Below, one piece after another: positions 52,386 to 62,240 of a stretch of 64,000 nucleotides of DNA. Positions within the stretch are counted from its first letter, which is position 1. Each line of letters begins with the position of its first letter. The notes beneath the pieces are model-generated. The model saw only the letters and a list, made by a program, of their open reading frames with translations. It did no database searches and was not told the DNA's origin. The position numbers and the translations under genes are program-made. This DNA comes from Streptomyces sp. Edi2 (lineage in GTDB: Bacteria > Actinomycetota > Actinomycetes > Streptomycetales > Streptomycetaceae): contig NZ_JBEJGX010000003.1 of NCBI RefSeq assembly GCF_040253635.1, positions 3,720,001 to 3,784,000 on the forward strand. Reading direction: 5' to 3'.

Positions 52386-53891
52386 CTACCGCCCCGACCC
52401 CGGCCCTTCGCAAGCCCCCGCCCGCCCGTACACCGTGATCCGGGCGCCCCTGACCTGCAGCGTGCGGCAGACCTCGAACGCGGTGTGCAGCGTGGACCGT
52501 TTGGCGATCTCCTGGTCGTTGTCATCGACCGGCTGCCCGTCGGGGTCGCCGGCGACGATGATCCGGCGGACGGCCAGCATCCGGTCGTGGATCTCCTCAC
52601 CGGACCGCTCGGTGCCGTAGAGGGTGTGAGAGGCCAACGGGCTCTCGGCTTGGGCGAGATCACGCAGTCCACGGAAGTCGTCCGGCAGGGTCGCCCGCCA
52701 GATCCGCCTGCGGGACGGCATGAACAACAGGCCGTCGCCGGGCTCGGCCACCTCGTGTACGGCGTGCGCGATCGCGGTGACATCGTCGACCCGGCTGTCC
52801 GGACTGCGCAGATGGACGTTGACGGGCAGCAGCGCAACCGGCACCGCGGCCACCGCCATCATCCGCAGCCGCCGGCCACGGGTCTGGCCCGGCTCACCGG
52901 CCGGCCACAGCAGCCGCGCCAGTGCGGCGCCCGCGAGCAGCGCGAACCCCACGACGTAGTAGAGGACATAGCGGTCGACATAGGCCGGTTCGACATGGGA
53001 GAGGAGCAGCAGGAGGAGGGTGGGCAGGAGCAGCAGGGGGATGCCGAGGGCACGCAGCCCGATCGGGCCGCGGGAGCGGACCCGGACCCGGGCGCAGGCG
53101 AGACCGAGGACCGCGAGCACGGCGAAGGTCAGCAGTTGGACGGGGTCCGGCCACATGAGCCAGCTGATCTGCTCGGACTGCCGGATGCTGAACACCGCTA
53201 GCGGGGCCAGGCCGGCGAGCACCGTGCCCGCGGCGCACAGCCAGGCGCGCAGTACCCGGCGGGGCAGCCGCGCCAGGATCGCCGCGGCGCCGTGCACAGG
53301 CAGGGCCAGCGACGCGAACTCGTGCAGCAGGCAGGCGAACAGCATCAGCGCCGTGTAGCCGAACCACAGCCTTCGGCGCGGGCGGGCCGCGGTCAGCACC
53401 AGCAGATAGCTCGCCCAGACGACCAGCGCACAGACCGTCGCGTACGAGCGCCCCTCCTGCGCGTACTGCTGCACGACCGGGATCAGCGCGAAGGTGCAGC
53501 CCGCGAGCAGCCCCGCCCGCCGGCCGGCCAGGCGCTCCCCCAGCAGGGCGACTCCCGCCGCGGCGGCGGTCATCGCGGCCACGGACGGCAGCCGCAGCGC
53601 GACGGCCTCACCGAAGGCGCCGTCGGGGGTGACGCCGAGGGTGACGTCGTAGACGCGGAACCAGAAGTGCATCAGCACGTAGTAGAGGCCGTGGACGACA
53701 TCGACGTGCTGCAGCGTGGGCCACAGGTCGGCCAGGCTGCGGTGCGCCATGTCGTAGGTGACCGCCTCGTCGCGCCATATGGCGCCCTGCCGGCGGATCC
53801 CCCACGCCCCCAGGAGCAGCATCAGCCCGGAGGGCAACAGCACCACCACGCCCTGTGCCGCCCGGGCACCGCGGGCGGCCGCGGCGGACAC
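52386..53891 (-). CDS. GT39-like membrane glycosyltransferase
   Basis: 501 residues with about ten hydrophobic helices. The first loop has IRRQGAIWRDEAVTYDMAHRSLADLWPTLQHVDVVHGLYYVLMHFWF, the Asp-Glu and HG motifs of polyprenol-phosphate-dependent mannosyl/arabinosyl transferases (GT-C, PF13231). The last 120 residues are a soluble extracytoplasmic domain. It probably glycosylates a cell-wall polymer or lipid. The acceptor is unknown. Confidence 0.82.
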   Translation of the reverse strand: MSAAAARGARAAQGVVVLLPSGLMLLLGAWGIRRQGAIWRDEAVTYDMAHRSLADLWPTLQHVDVVHGLYYVLMHFWFRVYDVTLGVTPDGAFGEAVALRLPSVAAMTAAAAGVALLGERLAGRRAGLLAGCTFALIPVVQQYAQEGRSYATVCALVVWASYLLVLTAARPRRRLWFGYTALMLFACLLHEFASLALPVHGAAAILARLPRRVLRAWLCAAGTVLAGLAPLAVFSIRQSEQISWLMWPDPVQLLTFAVLAVLGLACARVRVRSRGPIGLRALGIPLLLLPTLLLLLLSHVEPAYVDRYVLYYVVGFALLAGAALARLLWPAGEPGQTRGRRLRMMAVAAVPVALLPVNVHLRSPDSRVDDVTAIAHAVHEVAEPGDGLLFMPSRRRIWRATLPDDFRGLRDLAQAESPLASHTLYGTERSGEEIHDRMLAVRRIIVAGDPDGQPVDDNDQEIAKRSTLHTAFEVCRTLQVRGARITVYGRAGACEGPGSGR

Positions 53892-54170
53892 GTACGTCTT
53901 CTGCGCTTGCGCTACGTCGATGACGGACTCCGGTCACGCGCGGAACGGACGGACAGACAGTCAGAAAGGCAGGCTCACGATAGAGCGGGCCGCCAGTGGG
54001 CCACCAGACGGGCGAGCAGGGCGGCCACGGGCGGCGACCGGGGAGGGAACGCACGCGGTGGCCGCGGGGCAGGAATGGATCAGGCCCCCGGAACCGGGCG
54101 GGGCCGGCGAACCAGGGGCCGCGTGCGGTGACCCGGGGCCGCGGGCAGGACGCCCGCGGCCCCGGCCCGC

Positions 54171-57100
54171 TCAGGTGATGCGGACCAGCTTCGCCCCGAA
54201 GGACGGCTCGACAAGGTCCTTCTGCAGGGCGACCGGCACCTTCTGCTTGCTCTGGCCGTTGCCGACGGTCAGCACACCGACCTCGGTACCGGCCTTCGCG
54301 GTGTGCGGGACGGTCTTTCCTCCGTCACCGACGCTCAACGTCAGCTTCTGGCCCGGGACTCCCACCGCCTTCAGGTCCTTGGTGGCGACGACCGGCGTGC
54401 GTCCGTTCAGGCCGTCGTCGACATAGCCGACCACCTGGCCCTTCTTCACCGCCGTGGCCGAGGTCAGCGCGTTGCGTACGACCTCGATGACCTTCTTGCT
54501 GTTGTTCTTGACCAGGGTGAGGCTGTTGGCGCCGTCGGGGTCCAGGCCCTTGAAGTGCTGGTCCATCATCGTGCCCAGTATCAGCTGGTCCTTGCCGTCC
54601 ACGGTCTTGTAGGCCGCCCAGGACAACGTGCCGCCGGCCGCCGTGCTGGAGCCGGTCTTGATGCCCTTGATGCTCAGCCCGGCCAGCAGCAGGTTGTCGA
54701 TATTGCTGTTGATCCGCTTCGGCAGGCCCTGGATGCTGGTGTTGGGCGTGGCGACGATCGGCCGGAAGGCGTCGAACTTCATGACGGCCTCGGCCAGCTT
54801 GAGCTGGTCGACGGCGGTGCTCACGGTCTTGGAGTCCAGGCCGCTGGGGTCGGTGTAGGTGGTGTTCTTCATGCCCAGGTCCTTGGCGGCGGCGTTCATC
54901 TTCTTCACGAACGCTGCCTCGTTGTCGGACTTGGTGTCCCAACGGGCCAGCAGCCGGGCGATGTTGTTGCCGGACGGGATCATCAGCATCTTGAGCATGT
55001 CCTGCTGGCTGAACTTCTGCCCCGCCTTGAGTCCCTCGATCCGGGACTCGTGCCTGGAGCCGCCCTCGGTCACCGCCTTGGCGTCGACCTCGATCTGCGG
55101 GCCCTTCTCGTCCTTCTTGAGCGGGTGGCCCTGGAGGATGACATAGGCCGTCATGATCTTGGCCACGCTCGCGGTCGGCACCGGCTTCTGCGGGCCGAAC
55201 GTCCCCAGGTCCCCGGAGCCGACCACCTTGACCGCCGCCTGCCCCTGCGCGGGCCACGGGATGGCGAGCTTGCCGCCCTCGAAGGTGAACGAGGACTTGG
55301 CGTCGCCGACGGTGAGCGTCGGGTCGGGCAGCGGGCGCACCCCCTGGGCGACCACAAAGATGATCACCAGCAGCACCGCCAGCGGGGTCCAGATCTTGAA
55401 CCGGCGGACGACCGTGCGCAGCGGGGTCTCGGGCGGCGGCGGGGTGTTGGTGAGCTGCGCCAGGAGATCGAGTGGCGGCAGGGGCTGCTGCTTGGTCTGC
55501 TCCGACTCGGGCAGCGCGGCGGGAGCGGCGGCGCCCGTGGCTCCCGTGGCGGCGGGCGGCATGGCACCCGGCCGGCCGGCGGGCTTGGGCGGCGCGGCCG
55601 CCCCGGAGGCCTTGGCGGGCGCGGCGGGCTTGGCGGGCGCGGCGGGCTTGGCGGGCGCGGCGGGCTTGGCGGGCGCGGCGGGCTTGGCGGCGGGGGGCGC
55701 GGCGGCTGCCTTGCCCTCCGGCTTGTCGGCCGTCTTGCCCGCGGCCTTGTCGGGCGCCTTGTCGGCGGCCTTGTCGGCCGTCTTGCCCGCTGCCTTGTCC
55801 GCGGGCTGTTCCGCGGCGTTGTCGGGCGTACGGGCGGGCGTCCTGGGCGCCGTCTTGCCCAGCGACCTGCCGGCGGTACCGTCGTCCGCCGACTTCAGCG
55901 CCACGAACTGGCTGGTCCGCTCGGAGTCCCGCTCGGGACCAGGCGTCGCCTTGGCATCGGCCTTGGCGCCGGTCTTGGCCTCGTCCTCCGCCTTGCCCTT
56001 TGCCTTGCCCTCGGCACCCGCTCCGTCCTTGGCGTCGGGCTTGCCCTTGCCCTCGGACTTACTCTCCGCAGTGCCGTTGCTCTCGGCCTTGCCCTTGGCG
56101 ACGACCTCGCTCTTGGCGGCGTCCTTGCCCTTGGCCGGGGTCGTGACCTTGGCGGCACCCTCGCCCCTGGCGGGCGGGTTGATCTTGAACGCGGTGGTCG
56201 CCTGGTCGACGGCGCCGGCCGCCGCACCCTTCCCCTTCAGCTTCGCGACAGCAAATACACGGGTGGCTTCATCCACCGCCGTCCCATCGGCCTCGGCATC
56301 GGCATCGCCGCTGCCGTTGCCGTCAGCCTCGCCCTTGCCGTCGGCCTTCGCGCCGGGCTTGCCCTTCTGCGGCCCCACGGTGAAAACGGCGGTCGGCTGA
56401 TCGACCACCTCGGCGGCGGACTCGCTCTTGGACGACTTCTCAGTCCTGGACGACTCCTCAGCCTTGGACGAGGCCTCGGCCTTGGGCGACGACGCGCCCT
56501 CCCCCTCGGACTCGTCCTTCGACGCAGCCTTGGGCTCCGGCTGCGGCTGAGCAGACCCGGAGTCGCCGCGACCGCCCTTGGACTCACCCTCCGGTGCGCC
56601 CTCAGCCTTCACCGGGGCCTTCCCGTGCCCCGCTTCCGGCTCCGCTCCCTGCTTCACTTCCGACTTTGCGACGGCACCCTCGGCACCCTCTGCATCGCCG
56701 TCGTCGCCGGCCTCGGCACCCTCGGAGCCGGTCTCGGCATCCTCGGCGCCCTCGGCATCCTTGTCGCCTTCCCCGGCGACCCAGGCGGCCACAGCGGCCC
56801 GCAGGCGCTCGTCGCCACCCCCGCCGCCGCTACCGGCACCCTCGGCAGCCTCAGCGGCCTCCTGAGGCGCCTCCGACGCCTCAGGCGCCCCGGCCCCCTC
56901 AGAAGCCCCCTCAGACGCTTCGGCCCCGGCCTCAGACTCCGACCCGGCTGCGGACTCCGACTTCACACCGGACCCCGACTTCGCCCCGGATTCCGACTTC
57001 GCCGCAGGCTTCGGCGCTGCCGCTGCCTCCGGCTCTTTCTCAGGCTTCGAGTCCGTCCCGGCCCCCGATTCCTTCGCCGGGTCGGCCGGCTCCCCGCGGA

Positions 57101-57188
57101 AGGCGGACAGGCGCGGATCGCGTTTGCTCCGCGCCGTCTTTCCCGACGACTGCTTCTTGTCCGACTTGTCGGGGGACTCGCCCGCCAC
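54171..57188 (-). CDS. D-Ala-D-Ala carboxypeptidase (S11) with giant cytoplasmic region
   Basis: 1005 residues from GTG 57188, chosen for AAGGAG six bases upstream. Residues 1-590 are Ala/Lys/Glu/Ser/Gly-rich, largely disordered and repetitive, with runs of KAADK and AAPAKPAAP. One helix follows (599-617). The extracytoplasmic peptidase S11 domain has SVAK (S674, K677), SGN (739-741) and KTG (844-846), the full active site of DacA-type penicillin-binding proteins that trim the pentapeptide. Relatives lack most of the long tail, or have a short one. The tail may bind cytoplasmic division or kinase partners. Confidence 0.88.
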   Translation of the reverse strand: MAGESPDKSDKKQSSGKTARSKRDPRLSAFRGEPADPAKESGAGTDSKPEKEPEAAAAPKPAAKSESGAKSGSGVKSESAAGSESEAGAEASEGASEGAGAPEASEAPQEAAEAAEGAGSGGGGGDERLRAAVAAWVAGEGDKDAEGAEDAETGSEGAEAGDDGDAEGAEGAVAKSEVKQGAEPEAGHGKAPVKAEGAPEGESKGGRGDSGSAQPQPEPKAASKDESEGEGASSPKAEASSKAEESSRTEKSSKSESAAEVVDQPTAVFTVGPQKGKPGAKADGKGEADGNGSGDADAEADGTAVDEATRVFAVAKLKGKGAAAGAVDQATTAFKINPPARGEGAAKVTTPAKGKDAAKSEVVAKGKAESNGTAESKSEGKGKPDAKDGAGAEGKAKGKAEDEAKTGAKADAKATPGPERDSERTSQFVALKSADDGTAGRSLGKTAPRTPARTPDNAAEQPADKAAGKTADKAADKAPDKAAGKTADKPEGKAAAAPPAAKPAAPAKPAAPAKPAAPAKPAAPAKASGAAAPPKPAGRPGAMPPAATGATGAAAPAALPESEQTKQQPLPPLDLLAQLTNTPPPPETPLRTVVRRFKIWTPLAVLLVIIFVVAQGVRPLPDPTLTVGDAKSSFTFEGGKLAIPWPAQGQAAVKVVGSGDLGTFGPQKPVPTASVAKIMTAYVILQGHPLKKDEKGPQIEVDAKAVTEGGSRHESRIEGLKAGQKFSQQDMLKMLMIPSGNNIARLLARWDTKSDNEAAFVKKMNAAAKDLGMKNTTYTDPSGLDSKTVSTAVDQLKLAEAVMKFDAFRPIVATPNTSIQGLPKRINSNIDNLLLAGLSIKGIKTGSSTAAGGTLSWAAYKTVDGKDQLILGTMMDQHFKGLDPDGANSLTLVKNNSKKVIEVVRNALTSATAVKKGQVVGYVDDGLNGRTPVVATKDLKAVGVPGQKLTLSVGDGGKTVPHTAKAGTEVGVLTVGNGQSKQKVPVALQKDLVEPSFGAKLVRIT

Positions 57189-57427
57189 CGATGTCTCCTT
57201 CATACGTCGCCACGCTGCCTGGCCCAGTGTTCCCAAGTGTCCTGTGTCCGCGTGGCACCATCTCGCCGCCACGCGTACCGGTAGGCGCCGCACCCCACAG
57301 AAAGATGTCGCCTACGTGCAAGACGAGAACGACATACCTACCGGTTCCCTACCGAACCCCCCACGCACCCTCGACAGATGAATGTGAGAGGGGTCACCCT
57401 GTCATTCATCCACGCGGGGAGGCATGG

Positions 57428-58189
57428 ATGGGCAGGAGCCGCAGAACAATTCCGGAGGAGCTTCTGCTGCTCGCTTTGGACCCGACGACGGGTACCACAG
57501 CGCAGCCGCAGTCGCTCGACCTCGGCCTGGCCGGGGCCCAGCTAGTAGAGCTGGCTCTGGCAGGACGGATAGCCCCAGACGGGGATCGTATCGCCGTGGT
57601 GATGGCACGGCCGACAGGAGATCCAACTCTGGACTCCGCGCTCGAACTGCTGCGCCGACGCGGCAGTCCGGTGCGCGCGGTCCACTGGATCGGCGGGCCC
57701 CGGCTGGGGCTGCGCCAGACCTACCTCACGCACCTGGAACGGTGCGGCATGGTGCATGCCGTGGCGGGACAGATGTGCGGGGTGCTGCCGACGACGCGCT
57801 ACCAGGCGACGGAGACAGCCATCAGCCGGGAAATCAGGGCCCGGCTGGACAACGCGATCCGCACGGGCGTACCCCCGGACCCGCGGACCGCGGCGCTCGC
57901 CGCGCTGGCCCATGCGGTCGGTCTCGGCAAGCATCTGTATCCAGGGAACGAAGGGCGTTCATCGCGCTCCCGTCTCCGGGATCTGATCCGGCACGACCCG
58001 ATGGGCGGACTGGTCGCACACGCCGTCATGGATGTGCAGAACGGCGCCGCGGCACAGCCACGGCGGCCGCAGGCCACCGTGGCGGGAGCAGTACGGCAAC
58101 CGGCGGCCCGGGCCTCGGCGGAACCGGCCGGTGCGCCGGGCCAGTCGCGGCACGGCCACGGGCGGATGGCCCGGGTGGGCGCCCGCTGA
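57428..58189 (+). CDS. GPP34/GOLPH3-like protein
   Basis: 253 residues from ATG 57428 (GGGGAGG five bases upstream). IPEELLLLALDPTTG, LGLAGAQLVELALAGRI and LRDLIRHDPMGGLVAHAVMDVQNGAAA follow the GPP34 pattern found in many Streptomyces proteins; eukaryotic relatives bind phosphoinositides. The bacterial role is not known. The tail past 220 is basic and disordered. A very strong terminator follows. Confidence 0.82.
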   Translation: MGRSRRTIPEELLLLALDPTTGTTAQPQSLDLGLAGAQLVELALAGRIAPDGDRIAVVMARPTGDPTLDSALELLRRRGSPVRAVHWIGGPRLGLRQTYLTHLERCGMVHAVAGQMCGVLPTTRYQATETAISREIRARLDNAIRTGVPPDPRTAALAALAHAVGLGKHLYPGNEGRSSRSRLRDLIRHDPMGGLVAHAVMDVQNGAAAQPRRPQATVAGAVRQPAARASAEPAGAPGQSRHGHGRMARVGAR

Positions 58190-58310
58190 CGCCGTAAGAC
58201 ACCCGGCGGCGCCTCACGGCCACCGCTGCACCCACCGCACCACGGCACCACCGCACATCGGACCACGCAGCACCGTCCCCACGATCCCGTTCGGGAGCCG
58301 CAGCAAGAAG

Positions 58311-58362
58311 CGCGGGGTGGCGGGCCGGCCGTTCTGGACGACGGCCGGCCCGCCACCCCGCG
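58311..58362 (+). terminator. 22-bp perfect-stem terminator after the GPP34 gene
   Basis: The arms 58311-58332 and 58341-58362 are perfect reverse complements over 22 bp (starting CGCGGGGTGG), with the 8-base loop TCTGGACG. It is 121 bp after the stop. The rest of 58190-58506 shows nothing else. Confidence 0.85.
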
Positions 58363-58506
58363 CAGCTGCGCGCGCGCATTTTCCCGATTCCGGCCCCGAA
58401 TTTCCAACGTGACCACCTTGTCCAGCCATTTGCCAGCGCGACGTGGACCGTTGGTGGCAGTCTGCTGACCAGAAAACAGCAGTACGGAGCCGGAGGTGCA
58501 CTTAGC

Positions 58507-59373
58507 GTGGCGTCCAACGTCAACCCCACCGTCAGGCGACGCCGATTGGGCCAGGAGCTGCGCAGGCTTCGAGAGACCAAAGGCATGACGGCAGAAGAGG
58601 TGGCGGACCGGCTGCTCGTCTCGCAGTCGAAGATCAGCAGACTCGAGAACGGGCGTCGCAGCATCAGCCAGCGCGATGTCCGCGATCTGTGCGGGGTCTA
58701 CGAGGTCGAAGACCACCGCATCGTGGATTCGCTGATGCAGATGGCCAAGGATTCCCGCCAACAGGGGTGGTGGCACGCCTTCGGCGACATCCCGTACAGC
58801 GTCTACATCGGCCTGGAGACCGAGGCCGCCTCGCTGCGGGTGTATGAATCCCTGCTGGTGCCCGGTCTGCTGCAGACACCCGGCTATGCCGAGGCGGTCA
58901 TTCCCGGCACGGTCCCCGAGCTGGCGCCCGACCATTTGGAGAAGCGCATTCAGGTGCGGATGCGGCGCCAGGACCGGATCAATGATGCCGAGCACCCGTT
59001 GCGGCTGTGGGCAGTCCTGGACGAGAGCGCGCTGCGCCGGGTGGTCGGCAGTCACCTGATCATGCGCGAGCAACTGGACCACCTCGTCGAGATGAGCCAA
59101 TTGCCGCATGTGACGGTCCAGATTCTTCCGTACGACACCGGGGCGCACGCCGGCATGTCGGGAACGTTCTCCATCCTCGAATTCGACGACGCCGCCGATT
59201 CCAGCGTGGTGTACATCGAGGGCGTCACCAGCGATCTCTATCTGGAGAAGACCAACGATGTGCACAAGTACACGATCATGTACGAGCATTTGCGCGCACA
59301 GGCGTTGAGCGCCGAGCAGAGCCGGGAGTTCATCGCTGCCGCGGCGAAATCCCATGCGGATGCCGCGGGGTGA
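58507..59373 (+). CDS. XRE-family regulator with DUF5753
   Basis: 288 residues from GTG 58507. RRRRLGQELRRLRETKGMTAEEVADRLLVSQSKISRLENGRRSIS is the HTH; the DUF5753 region follows (SLRVYESLLVPGLLQTPGYAEAVIPGT, VRMRRQDRINDAEHPLRLWAVLDESALRR, GAHAGMSGTFSILEFDD). This is a very common Streptomyces regulator paired with a DUF397 gene, as here 195 bp downstream. It is thought to sense a ligand and act with the DUF397 protein in development; the target is unknown. Confidence 0.9.
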   Translation: MASNVNPTVRRRRLGQELRRLRETKGMTAEEVADRLLVSQSKISRLENGRRSISQRDVRDLCGVYEVEDHRIVDSLMQMAKDSRQQGWWHAFGDIPYSVYIGLETEAASLRVYESLLVPGLLQTPGYAEAVIPGTVPELAPDHLEKRIQVRMRRQDRINDAEHPLRLWAVLDESALRRVVGSHLIMREQLDHLVEMSQLPHVTVQILPYDTGAHAGMSGTFSILEFDDAADSSVVYIEGVTSDLYLEKTNDVHKYTIMYEHLRAQALSAEQSREFIAAAAKSHADAAG

Positions 59374-59544
59374 GGCCCGTCGGGGAGAAATAGTACGGAA
59401 CCGGCATTCCTGCGGAGAGGCTGGCACGGTACACCTGCACCCGCCTCCGTGAATAGGGATCAAGAAATATGCCATTCGGACGGGTGAACGGCCTCTGCGG
59501 CTCGTGATGTTGGCGCGTAGCGTCATCACTACCGAATCCGCGGT

Positions 59545-59559
59545 AACTCAGAGTGAGTT
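59545..59559. promoter_or_regulatory. AACTCAGAGTGAGTT dyad before the DUF397 gene
   Basis: A perfect 6-bp inverted repeat with a 3-bp centre lies 10 bp before ATG 59569, covering the promoter end of the DUF397 gene. Candidate operator of the upstream XRE regulator. Confidence 0.5.
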
Positions 59560-59568
59560 GGAGTGAAC

Positions 59569-59778
59569 ATGGCCGTGCAGCCCAATTCCGCATTCTCCTG
59601 GACCAAGTCCTCGTACTCCGGTGGCAACGGCGCCTGCGTGGAAATCGCCGTGCCCGCCGTCACCGCTATTGCAGTGCGGGACTCCAAGGACCCCGACGGT
59701 CCGCGCCTCACGTTCGACAACTCCTCCTGGAACCGCTTTGTGTCGGACGTCGCCGGTGGCGCGTTCGACCTGGCGTGA
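59569..59778 (+). CDS. DUF397 protein
   Basis: 69 residues from ATG 59569 (GGAG five bases upstream). FSWTKSSYSGGNGACVEIAVPAVTAIAVRDSKDPDGPRLTFDNSSWNRFVS shows the complete DUF397 pattern: W-x-KSSYSG-x2-G-x-CVE, VRDSKD, and W-x2-F. In known pairs this small protein antagonises or complexes with its XRE-DUF5753 partner. Confidence 0.92.
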   Translation: MAVQPNSAFSWTKSSYSGGNGACVEIAVPAVTAIAVRDSKDPDGPRLTFDNSSWNRFVSDVAGGAFDLA

Positions 59779-59897
59779 CCTGAGCCGTCACCGTCCGCAG
59801 TCCGCAGTCCGCAGATACGAGCCCTCTCGACTGGATCGCCGTCCCGGCCGAGGGGGCTCGGCCATGCCCGCGCCCATCCCCGTACCCGTGCCCTCCC

Positions 59898-60785
59898 TCA
59901 GCGCAGCTCGGATACGTACCGGTCCGTCCCGGGCACCGTCGGGATGAACGGCGCCAGCAACTCCACCCGCCCCAGCGCCGGCTCCGCGACCTCCTCCTCC
60001 AGGCCGGTGAAGTGTGCCGTCCAGCCGTCGCGCGGGTCCTGCTGGAGGAACCACAGGAGGGTCAGCCGGGTGTCCACCCCCACGACCTGCTTCACATAGG
60101 ACATCCGGTCCCCCGGCAGCGGCGTCGGCCGGAAGACGGTCACCATCGCCGCCGGGGAGCCTGTCAGCCGCCGGGGAAGGTGGCGGGCACACAGCCATTC
60201 CACGAGCTCGGCCCGTTGCTCCGGCCCCTCCGTGTCGATGACCTCCAGCACCAGCCCGGCGTAGGGGTGGTCCAGTGCATGGAAGTCGCGGGGGCCGGCG
60301 GCGCCGTCCCGGTAGACCGTCGCCACATGCTCCTGGAAGGCCGTGAAGACGTGCGTACGGTCCTGGTAGACCCGGCCGTCCCGGTTGAGGCGCTGGTTGA
60401 TGCCGACGGTCCACTTCATGTGCTCGTCGTAACGGCCCTCGGTGAGCCAGTAGGTGGAGAGATAGCAGCCTGTCGTGACCGGCTGTGCGACGGCGGACTT
60501 CTCCGGGCGGCGCAGCAGTTGCAGGTCACGGGTAGCCACCCAGCGGCGGCCGGCGAACATCCACGGCATCGCCATCGCGCCCGCGATGTAGTGGTCGTCC
60601 TCGTACCAGCGGTTGTAGGCGTATTCGTGCCCCGGATGCGGTTCGACCATGGTGATCAGCGCATGTCCGGGGCGCACACCGTAAGGGCCGACGGCGGCCA
60701 GCTCGGCGTAGGCGGCGGGCCCGGTGGCGGTGGGGGTGCCGGTGCCGTCTGTATCGGGCGGCGTTGCTTTGCTGTCTGCGGTCAT
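59898..60785 (-). CDS. DUF4286-like alpha/beta-barrel protein
   Basis: 295 residues from ATG 60785; ATG 60815 is an alternative. ALITMVEPHPGHEYAYNRWYEDDHYIAGAMAMPWMFAGRRWVATRD recalls the DUF4286/EthD dimeric ferredoxin-like fold, and a second, related half follows (YAGLVLEVIDTEGPEQRAELVEWLC). No catalytic residue is known. Related genes lie near aromatic-compound pathways, but nothing here proves a role. Confidence 0.6.
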   Translation of the reverse strand: MTADSKATPPDTDGTGTPTATGPAAYAELAAVGPYGVRPGHALITMVEPHPGHEYAYNRWYEDDHYIAGAMAMPWMFAGRRWVATRDLQLLRRPEKSAVAQPVTTGCYLSTYWLTEGRYDEHMKWTVGINQRLNRDGRVYQDRTHVFTAFQEHVATVYRDGAAGPRDFHALDHPYAGLVLEVIDTEGPEQRAELVEWLCARHLPRRLTGSPAAMVTVFRPTPLPGDRMSYVKQVVGVDTRLTLLWFLQQDPRDGWTAHFTGLEEEVAEPALGRVELLAPFIPTVPGTDRYVSELR

Positions 60786-60924
60786 GACAGACAGGTGTAG
60801 CTGACGACGCGTCATATGTGGAGCCCTGCGTATCCGCCCTGCACACCGCTCCCCGGCCCCCTTAGGCTGCCCGACATCTGCAGTTGACGCCGGTCGATCG
60901 CAGACATGAGTGATGGGAGCCGTC

Positions 60925-62154
60925 ATGTCGGACTCGATCCCTGCCTCCGCGGCCACCGCCGTCCCGGGACTCGCCGCACGGGTGGCGCGAACCGGCAGTT
61001 CGCCGGTACGCGACATCCTGGCGCTCACCGCCCGGCCCGAGGTCATCTCGTTCGCCGGCGGGCTGCCCGCGCCCGAGTTGTTCGACGCGGCAGGCATAGC
61101 GGCGGCCTTCCAGCATGTACTGGCCGAGGAGCCGATGCGGGCCCTGCAGTACTCCACCAGTGAGGGCGATCCGGCGCTGCGTGCGGCCGTCGCGGCGCGG
61201 ACGACCGCACGCGGACTGCCCACCGAGGCCGATGACGTGCTGGTGACCACCGGCTCCCAGCAGGGCCTGACGCTGCTGGTCACGGCCCTGCTGGAGCCGG
61301 GCGATGTGGTGCTGGTCGAGGACCCCTGCTACCTCGCGGCGTTGCAGACCTTCTCCTTCGCGGGCGCCCGGGTGGTGCCGGTGCCGACCGACGACGAAGG
61401 GCTCGACCCGGCCGCGCTGGACGAGATCACCGCGCGCGAGCGGCCCAAGCTGCTCTACCTCGTGCCGACGTTCCAGAACCCCACCGGCCGCACCCTGTCC
61501 GCCGAGCGCCGGGCCGCGGTCGCCGAGGTCGCCGCCCGGCGCGGACTGTGGATCGCCGAGGACGACCCGTACGGCGAGCTGCGGTTCGAGGGTGAGCCGG
61601 TGCCGTGGGTCGCCTCTTTTCCCGGGGCCGAGGACCGTACGGCGCTGCTGGGCTCGTTCTCCAAGGTGATGGCGCCCGGTCTGCGGCTGGGGTCGGTACG
61701 GGCGCCGGCCGCTCTGCGGCGGGCCTGTGTCATCGCCAAGCAGGCCGCCGATCTGCACACCTCGACCGTCGACCAGGCGGCCGCGGCCCGGTATCTGGCG
61801 GTCGCCGACCTCGATGCCCATCTGCGGCGGGTGCGCGACGCCTACCGGGCACGGCGGGACGCCCTGGTCGACGGGCTGTCCACGGCGCTGCCCGGCGGTT
61901 CGCGGTGGAACCGGCCGGCCGGCGGCATGTTCGTGTGGGCGACCCTGCCCGAGGGGTACGACGCGACGGCGCTGCTGCCCGAGGTGGTGCGGCATGACGT
62001 CGCCTACGTCCCCGGGGCGCCGTTCTTCGCGGGGCCGCCGGATGCGACCGCCGTCCGTCTGTCGTTCGTGACGCACTCCCCGGAGGAGATCCGCGAGGGG
62101 CTGGGACGGCTGCAGAAGGCTCTGGAGGGGGCGCGCCGGAGCGAAGGCCCCTGA
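60925..62154 (+). CDS. PLP-dependent aminotransferase, class I/II
   Basis: 409 residues from ATG 60925 (GGGAG five bases upstream). FAGGLPAPELFD and LQYSTSEGDPALRAAVAAR open the fold; TTGSQQGLTLL, YLVPTFQNPTGRTLS and LGSFSKVMAPGLRLG (PLP lysine K247) are the core. The sequence type is 2-aminoadipate/KAT-like, close to the aminotransferase domain of MocR but without an HTH. Substrate probably an aliphatic or branched amino acid. Confidence 0.92.
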   Translation: MSDSIPASAATAVPGLAARVARTGSSPVRDILALTARPEVISFAGGLPAPELFDAAGIAAAFQHVLAEEPMRALQYSTSEGDPALRAAVAARTTARGLPTEADDVLVTTGSQQGLTLLVTALLEPGDVVLVEDPCYLAALQTFSFAGARVVPVPTDDEGLDPAALDEITARERPKLLYLVPTFQNPTGRTLSAERRAAVAEVAARRGLWIAEDDPYGELRFEGEPVPWVASFPGAEDRTALLGSFSKVMAPGLRLGSVRAPAALRRACVIAKQAADLHTSTVDQAAAARYLAVADLDAHLRRVRDAYRARRDALVDGLSTALPGGSRWNRPAGGMFVWATLPEGYDATALLPEVVRHDVAYVPGAPFFAGPPDATAVRLSFVTHSPEEIREGLGRLQKALEGARRSEGP

Positions 62155-62240
62155 CGGCGGCAGCTCTGGCTTTCCCTGTCCCCCGGGCCTAACCTGACGC
62201 GCCATCAGAAGCGCGTCGCGGGACCGGCCGGGAGGCACAC

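Noticed and set aside
52240..52400. Regulatory repeat cluster
   Set aside because: The 18-bp repeats are inside the ATP-grasp coding tail (GVSEDS units) and the following C-rich run is simple sequence between convergent genes.
54303..57284. A 993-residue rightward open frame opposite the carboxypeptidase gene
   Set aside because: It is rich in Gly/Arg/Leu without domains and mirrors the Ala/Lys/Ser-rich tail of the real gene; the opposite strand has a ribosome site and a full S11 active site.
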